11,116 nt of DNA from assembly GCA_903910005.1 (NCBI GenBank), contig CAIVXW010000432.1, positions 1 to 11,116 of the forward strand, given 5' to 3'. A program made the translations under genes and the position numbers. Below the pieces are notes generated by a model. That model was not told where the DNA came from and searched no databases. It saw nothing but the letters and a program-made list of their open reading frames with translations. Position 1 is the stretch's first letter. Every line of letters starts with the position of its first letter. Shown here piece after piece: positions 8,201 through 11,116 of this stretch. This stretch comes from an uncultured Methylococcaceae bacterium (GTDB taxonomy: Bacteria > Pseudomonadota > Gammaproteobacteria > Methylococcales > Methylococcaceae).

Positions 8201-8593
8201 CTGGTAACCGGGGAAGGCATCCGGCAGCAGGACTACGACGCGCTTCAGCCAAAGTGGCTGAGTCGGCAGGAACCAGCCAACGATGATTTGAGCCAGGCCT
8301 GGAACCGGGTTCTTGATCAGGCTCTGGAAAGCCTGCATGCAGGCATTGCCCGACTGGCTCGTGCCGCCCTGCCGCCTCCGGATGAAGTCGGTTATGAACA
8401 GACGTTCAACGGAAAATCGGTGGAGGCCGAAGCGGAGCTGGCCTGGACGGCAGTGCGGGTGGTGGTGTTGGTGGAGCATCAATTCGATTACCAGCCAGCC
8501 TGGGAACATCAGGGGTGGCGAGTCGTGCTGGCCACAGGGGACTGGACACCAACATTGACGGCCTTATTGCAGGTCGCAGCAGAACCGAGGTAA
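2258..8593 (+). CDS. DruE-like giant DExH helicase with DUF1998 and nuclease-like domain
   Basis: A 2111-residue superfamily 2 helicase. Visible in order: conserved N-terminus; Walker A GTGSGKT (99-105); motif Ia VIYPMNALATDQ (132-143); DELH box (232-235); motif III GTSATLGG (267-274); Cys pairs 482/485, 541/544, 554/557 and 588/591 that could bind zinc; LIAFSDSVQDAA (626-637); motif V region SATPTLEMGVDIGD (1016-1029); motif VI QRIGRAGR (1047-1054); a probable coiled coil (~1190-1250); Cys clusters at 1346/1349/1365/1368 and 1477/1480; the DUF1998 signature YDSVPGGTGY (1590-1599) with C1625, C1627, C1636 and C1639; then a Vsr/DUF559-like segment (~1690-1800) and an unassigned C-terminus. Length and architecture match DruE of Druantia (about 2100 aa); DISARM splits the helicase and DUF1998 into DrmA and DrmB. 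An in-frame stop at 2228-2230 with no other start codon after it fixes the ATG. No clear Shine-Dalgarno precedes it, so coupling to vapC is likely. Expected role: translocating on or unwinding invading DNA. Confidence 0.85.
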   Translation: MLPSLLIHDIQQGLRQFLLQGFEASDDFFHGLMQRFVQDQPGWMKGPYLQIGLPFRVGRAGRDFFADFQTEYPGYTHQEAAWRRLSTRHEGTHTLVATGTGSGKTECFLYPLLDHAARERRARVPGIKALVIYPMNALATDQARRFAGLIDKTPAFAELRVGLFVGGTGNQAGDGTRMTPHDVITDRDTLRRAPPDILLTNYKMLDYLLIRPRDRALWAKNGPETLRYIVVDELHTFDGAQGTDLALLLRRLRARLGSPQSHLIFAGTSATLGGNADTAPLRDYARQIFSGLFPPESVITENRLAVGEFLGEAPIDHLFQTRDDLAEVLDPSHHAGPAAAVAAWFPVFFPDLPVPVAVDSDPWRQQLGRWLKTHLLFVNLLRLTKGEVTELSAVAARLQNALPEKSRPQAEAILNALLVLVAWARSPETPAMPLVTLRLQVWLRELRRMVARVSPVPELARLRSAADLKSRPDGLHLPLIQCTQCRATGWLSRLPQQGSKVSHFLDEIYNAWFSNAAEAVRLYPGQMGSRPQVVGYNALLCGECGTLQTKGESCMGCGSTGLVPVFQTTGLRTTTTGGVAHAWHDTTCPACGERDRQILLGARNATLGAQVVEHSWASPYNDDKKLIAFSDSVQDAAHRAGFFNARTYNRAVRTVLAKTLDTLESTPLPWSTFLECFAALWRDMDRERFVTEFIGPNMVWQRDWAENMLKGQGLPRESRLPERTLKRLCWQIQAEMTYLNRRGRTLERLGRVTLAPDKSRLDTVIEPLVRLLRERYGAQDVPPAAVFHWLWGFLTHLRQRGAVWHPELSDYAGDANPWALARSQGRGEWLPSLSDRGPRPIFLTLGQHRGFDALTGAHGLTWYVTWLQATLGQAMLLPPDMTVPLYRDAVRVLSEAGLLRVTASGQGESVALEPTALWLYTDTRWLLTPGGRRRLTVPADQADGLLGLPCLDAPALLHYCGQQQPDAALLTQMSRADLRRVIAAEHTGLLDGAERTALEVRFKAKNPEPWYENLLSATPTLEMGVDIGDLSSVMLCSVPPNQASYLQRIGRAGRRDGNAVATTLADGGSPHDLYFYEATLEMLAGPVLPPGVFLQAAEVLRRQLLAFCLDDWVASGIADKALPDKTSQVLNAIERNDNARFPYPFLDHLLTHEPALLPGFVQLLGDDATPEIQERLRLYYQGDTETDGLRIRLLKVFEALVQERKSLKTRASQLRTRINHLRAQPRDEATGHEIDQLDRERQSALSLIREIDHRQLLNTLTDAGLIPNYAFPEAGIELKSVLWRRRSSDDQTERAYVALPVLKYERPAASALSEFAPENRFYANQRRVEVDQINMDLARLEWWRFCPSCHHMQNLELNPVEHAACPRCGDIMWTNLSQKRQLLRFRQAIANSDDTQVRIDDSAEDREPRFHVRQMLVDFDPKEVREAWRIPAEGLAFGFEFIARASFRDINFGELGKSGNTFQVADKEQTRPGFKLCRHCGKVQTPPRPRSPNEPAGQSHAFDCLKHNDNTPANLIDCLYLYREFQSEALRILVPYTRHGMDEDIVQSFIAALQLGLKQRFGGRVDHLRIMTQDEPGLNGGQRRMYVLLYDSVPGGTGYLHQLLSQEAQTLIEVLRLAVEVMTQCHCNADPEKDGCYRCVYQYRMGRVLERISRTHAVAVLTELLGGATRLEKVPTISDIAINAHFDSALESRFIQALSRMSGINGLPRTRLIQEIVKGKTGYLLEVDTERYWIEPQVECPVNDGYAYASKPDFVLHPSQSGAKHRAIAVFCDGWAYHRTMLREDARKRDALVASGKYWVWSVTHDDVEKALGKDTRTDLESPLTRFNRNPNTVPVGADPKFLSMHAVAQLVKILAMSCESATALLVRQAADLTFRLIHPPQDQAGAVALAESINGFWPQLPGWMGEFEHQTSAWAASRPAAEPGVMLRWPRSLAQARADTLCPGVIILPEAVTDDEPQRQLIWRHGLALFNVLQVLPGFLLVTGEGIRQQDYDALQPKWLSRQEPANDDLSQAWNRVLDQALESLHAGIARLARAALPPPDEVGYEQTFNGKSVEAEAELAWTAVRVVVLVEHQFDYQPAWEHQGWRVVLATGDWTPTLTALLQVAAEPR
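7313..7680 (+). other. Vsr/DUF559-like PD-(D/E)XK segment inside the giant helicase
   Basis: This covers residues ~1686-1807 of the helicase. The pattern is E1691 (ALESRFIQAL), then KPDFVL with D1753, then AVFCDGWAYH with D1773 and H1778, then D1785 and R1789 ahead of LVASGKYWVW. It follows the Vsr/DUF559 endonuclease layout (E..L...L / PDF / E.DG..H / D..R...L...G..V.). The usual glutamate two residues before the DG is F here (F-C-D-G), so catalysis is uncertain. The domain call is made from the motif order by eye. Confidence 0.5.
8587..8590 (+). promoter_or_regulatory. Shine-Dalgarno of the UvrD-like helicase gene
   Basis: GAGG lies 9 nt before ATG 8600 and sits inside the last codons of the upstream helicase, whose TAA is at 8591-8593. 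This ties the two genes into one transcript with possible translational coupling. Confidence 0.6.
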
Positions 8594-8599
8594 GTAACG

Positions 8600-10648
8600 A
8601 TGAAGCCCAAAGTCGCGTTATCCCAGGATTTACTCGCCAACTTCGCGAACCTTCCTGCACCTGTGCAGGGTAAGGTTCTGAAATGGGCCATCCGGTTTCA
8701 GAGTGATCCGACATCAAACGGAATTAATTATGAAACCATCAAGGGAGCCAGGGATGCCTGTCTGAAGTCGGTACGCATCGACCAGGATTGGCGGGGGATC
8801 GTTTTCAAGCCGAGCCAGGGCGATGTTTACGTATTGCTCTATGTGGATCGCCACGAGGATGCCTATCGGTGGGCGGAGAACCGGCGTATTGCGATCAATC
8901 CCGTCACCGGTGCCATGCAGATTGTGCTGACGGAAGAAGTGACCGAATCGGCAATTTCCCGTACCGAACTGGCGGATGCACCGCCGCCCGGATTATTCGC
9001 GGCGTACAGCGATCCTGATCTGTTAAGCCTCGGAACCCCTGAAGCGCAACTGCCGATGGTGCGGGCGATCATGGACGAGAACCAGTTGGATGCCGTGCAG
9101 GACAGGCTGCCGGTTGAGGTCTACGAGGGGCTGTTTCTGTTGGCAGCAGGCGATGGCATCAGCCAGATCCTTGCCGGGCGGGATACCCGGGTCGATCAGG
9201 TTATCGACACCACCGATTTCGCGGGGTCGCTGGAGCGGGCCGAATCACAGGCACGGTTTGTCGTCATTGAGGATGATGCAGCCCTGACCGCCATCATGAA
9301 TGCGCCCCTGGCCCAGTGGCGTGTGTTCCTGCATCCCACCCAGCGCAAATTGGCAACGAAGGATTTTGGCGGGCCGGTTCGTGTCCTGGGCGGTGCGGGT
9401 ACCGGCAAGACGGTTCTGGCCATGCACCGGGCCAAATGGCTGGCGGAGCGGTGGGTAGCGGACAGCGACAGCAAAGTGCTGGTTACCACCTTCACAAGGA
9501 ATCTGGCTCTCGATATTGCCGGGAACCTCAAATCATTCTGTAGCTCGGATACGCTTGAGCGGATGGAGGTAAAAAACCTGGATGCCTGGGTGTTTGGCTA
9601 TCTCCGGAGCCGCAGATACGAACACCGCATCGTGTATGACCGCAAGGGTGAGGCTCTCGAACCCTGGCAAAAGGCGTTGGCCCTGCAGGAGGCAAGCCTG
9701 GGTTTATCCGATGAATTTTATGAATCCGAGTGGGAACAGGTGATTCTGGCTCAGGGTATTACGACACGGGATGAATACCGGGCGGCACGGCGAACCGGTC
9801 GGGGAACACTGTTGAACCGGGCTAAACGCGATGCCATCTGGCCGGTGTTTGAGGAGTATCGGCAACAACTGAGCAGTCGCAAGCTGAAGGCGGTCGACGA
9901 TGCTTATCGGGATGCGGCCCATTTGCTGGCCGGTGAAAATACACGGCCCTACGCAGCCCTGGTGGTTGATGAAACCCAGGATTTTGGGCCGCAAGCACTC
10001 AAATTGATGCGGGCGATGGTTCCCGAAGGGAAGAATGACCTCTTCTTTGTCGGCGATGGACATCAAAGAATCTACAACCGCAACAAGGCGGCCCTGAGCC
10101 GTTGCGGTATCAATATCCGGGGCCGGGCTCACAAGCTCTACATCAATTACCGCACCACCGACGAGATTCGGCGACATGCCCTGGCTTATCTGGAGGGCTG
10201 TGAGATTGATGATCTGGACGAAGGCATCGACGAAAACCGGCGGTATAAATCGTTGTCGCACGGGCCTGCACCGTTTGTGGCAAAGGCCGCTACCACCGAG
10301 GAAGCGGAGCAGATACTGCTCCAGTATCTGAATGATTGGCAGGAACCCGGGGATTGGGTGAGTTGCATTATCTGTCCGAGTCAGTCGCTGCGCGACCACT
10401 TTCGTGAGCTATGCCGTCAGCGCGGTTACCAGACGGGTTTGATCGACAGCGATGACACCAGTGCTGCCAAACCGACCACGCTGTGGTTTTCCACCATGCA
10501 CCGGGCCAAGGGGCTGGAGTTCGATCAGGTGATTGCCATCAGTCACCTGAAACTCACCGATGACAGCGAAGAGACTGCAGATCGGCGGCGTTTACTGTAT
10601 GTGGCACTGACGCGCTCAAAACGAAGGGCGGGCGTGATTTTTCTTTAG
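8600..10648 (+). CDS. UvrD/Rep-type SF1 helicase with N-terminal RelE/ParE-like domain
   Basis: A complete 682-residue protein. Residues ~1-98 resemble a RelE/ParE-fold toxin: an early helical part (LLANFANLPAPVQGKVLKWA), then IKGARDACLKSVRIDQDWRG, a strand VYVLLYVDRHEDAYRWA and NRRI. A linker of ~150 residues leads to a superfamily 1 helicase: Q-motif-like HPTQRKL (245-251), Walker A GGAGTGKT (264-271), DETQ box (457-460), VGDGHQRIY (484-492), NYRTTDEIR (516-524), STMHRAKGLEFDQV (631-644) and LLYVALTRSKRRAGVI (665-680). It ends right after motif VI, as in UvrD_C_2 type proteins, with no fused nuclease. All ATPase motifs are intact, so it is probably an active DNA-dependent ATPase. It starts 6 nt after the DruE-like gene and is likely its functional partner. 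Whether the RelE-like part cuts RNA or is a binding module cannot be told from the sequence. Confidence 0.85.
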   Translation: MKPKVALSQDLLANFANLPAPVQGKVLKWAIRFQSDPTSNGINYETIKGARDACLKSVRIDQDWRGIVFKPSQGDVYVLLYVDRHEDAYRWAENRRIAINPVTGAMQIVLTEEVTESAISRTELADAPPPGLFAAYSDPDLLSLGTPEAQLPMVRAIMDENQLDAVQDRLPVEVYEGLFLLAAGDGISQILAGRDTRVDQVIDTTDFAGSLERAESQARFVVIEDDAALTAIMNAPLAQWRVFLHPTQRKLATKDFGGPVRVLGGAGTGKTVLAMHRAKWLAERWVADSDSKVLVTTFTRNLALDIAGNLKSFCSSDTLERMEVKNLDAWVFGYLRSRRYEHRIVYDRKGEALEPWQKALALQEASLGLSDEFYESEWEQVILAQGITTRDEYRAARRTGRGTLLNRAKRDAIWPVFEEYRQQLSSRKLKAVDDAYRDAAHLLAGENTRPYAALVVDETQDFGPQALKLMRAMVPEGKNDLFFVGDGHQRIYNRNKAALSRCGINIRGRAHKLYINYRTTDEIRRHALAYLEGCEIDDLDEGIDENRRYKSLSHGPAPFVAKAATTEEAEQILLQYLNDWQEPGDWVSCIICPSQSLRDHFRELCRQRGYQTGLIDSDDTSAAKPTTLWFSTMHRAKGLEFDQVIAISHLKLTDDSEETADRRRLLYVALTRSKRRAGVIFL

Positions 10649-10651
10649 CGT

Positions 10652-10665
10652 GCATCCCGGGATGC
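10652..10665. repeat. Perfect 14-bp palindrome at a convergent gene junction
   Basis: GCATCCCGGGATGC reads the same on both strands and lies 4 nt after the UvrD-like stop, within the ~38 nt between convergent genes. An overlapping stem CCCGG (10656-10660) / CCGGG (10665-10669) with loop GATG is also possible. No T-run follows on either strand, so it is at best a weak bidirectional terminator; it could also be a protein-binding site or chance. Confidence 0.35.
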
Positions 10666-10686
10666 CGGGTATCCTGCCCGCTTCCC

Positions 10687-11116
10687 CTACGCCCCCCACA
10701 CGTTCACCGTCATGCCTTCATGCTGCTCTTCGCGCTGCCATACCTTTTCCTCCCAGGCAATATCCGGTCGGCGGTCAAAAATCAGCAGATGGGCTTCATC
10801 GGCTCCGCAGCGTTGGGCATAGTCCACCGTTTGTGCCAGGCCGGTTTGTAGCAGTGGTTGCAGGCTACCGCGCTGGATTTTGAGTTCCAGCACAATCCGC
10901 TGCACCGGGCCGTGGTAGCCCTGCTGTTCATCCAGTGGCCATTGGATGTAAAGGTCGGTGCGTTTTCTTCCCAACCCGTATTCGCGGTCAATCCGTCCCC
11001 CACCATTGACGATTCGTTGCAGAAAAGCCTGTAGCAAAAGCTGGGGCCCGGCTTCCTGGTAGTCAAAATGCCTGAGCCAATTCTCTGAACTTTCCCGGAA
11101 AAACTGCTGAAACGCC
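10687..11116 (-). CDS. AAA-ATPase-like / PD-(D/E)XK nuclease-domain protein, C-terminal part (partial)
   Basis: The frame is open through the right edge, so this is the last ~142 residues of a longer protein; a TTG at 11037 is internal. Upstream of it the frame continues with FRESSENWL, RHFDYQEAGPQLLLQ and so on. It matches the C-terminal end of the common bacterial family pairing an N-terminal AAA-ATPase-like domain with a PD-(D/E)XK fold (about 500 aa in total). Nuclease-fold residues: D in RKRTDLYI (codon 10954-10956) and the ELK triad (10879-10887), then QTVDYAQRCGADEAHLLIFD and an ending in VWGA. The biological role of this family is not established; it is frequent and often multicopy in gammaproteobacterial genomes. 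It is convergent with the helicase operon and probably an independent neighbour. Confidence 0.75.
   Translation of the reverse strand, partial: AFQQFFRESSENWLRHFDYQEAGPQLLLQAFLQRIVNGGGRIDREYGLGRKRTDLYIQWPLDEQQGYHGPVQRIVLELKIQRGSLQPLLQTGLAQTVDYAQRCGADEAHLLIFDRRPDIAWEEKVWQREEQHEGMTVNVWGA

Noticed and set aside
2258..8593. Assignment to DISARM (DrmA/DrmB)
   Set aside because: DISARM encodes the helicase and DUF1998 as separate proteins and usually has a phospholipase D gene. Here they are one 2111 aa protein, which fits DruE better.
10649..10686. Intrinsic terminator for the helicase operon
   Set aside because: A palindrome is present, but no T-run follows it on either strand.
1..11116. CRISPR array, tRNA or complete insertion sequence
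   Set aside because: No regularly spaced repeats, no tRNA-like cloverleaf and no transposase were seen on reading through the window.

Overview
The window is GC-rich proteobacterial DNA and reads as part of a defence island. Protein style, GC-rich coding and an intergenic hairpin repeat suggest a gammaproteobacterium, but no marker gene fixes the taxon. There is no rRNA, tRNA, CRISPR array or complete insertion sequence. Coding density is high and no gene-free stretch exceeds about 225 bases.

Left edge (1-1068): the C-terminal third or so of a large Eco57I/PglX-type adenine DNA methyltransferase, covering its target-recognition domain and conserved tail. The catalytic part lies outside the window. 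Next, 1077-1101 is a small REP-like hairpin. Then come two toxin-antitoxin type units: a lone ribbon-helix-helix antitoxin-like gene (1117-1362), and a complete Phd/VapC pair (1586-2247) with overlapping stop and start codons and a plausible sigma70 promoter.

Core (2258-10648): a very large DExH helicase of 2111 aa with a DUF1998 module and several Cys-rich zinc-binding clusters. A Vsr/DUF559-like PD-(D/E)XK nuclease-fold segment appears to be embedded near its C-terminus. It most resembles DruE of the Druantia systems in size and architecture. Six bases downstream is a 682 aa UvrD/Rep-type (superfamily 1) helicase whose first ~100 residues look like a RelE/ParE-type toxin fold. The two are evidently co-transcribed.

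Right edge (10687-11116, minus strand): the C-terminal part of an AAA-ATPase-like protein ending in a PD-(D/E)XK nuclease domain, convergent with the helicase operon.

Taken together, methylase + DruE-like DUF1998 helicase + SF1 helicase looks like a modification-dependent anti-phage system. The composition recalls the helicase-methylase-ATPase (Hma) type and relatives of Druantia and DISARM. This assignment is from memory of the families and was not searched. In the usual reading, the methylase marks self DNA and the helicase/nuclease pair acts on unmodified invading DNA. The toxin-antitoxin genes sit between the modification and effector halves. The giant helicase starts 10 nt after vapC without a clear Shine-Dalgarno, so its expression may depend on the phd-vapC transcript.
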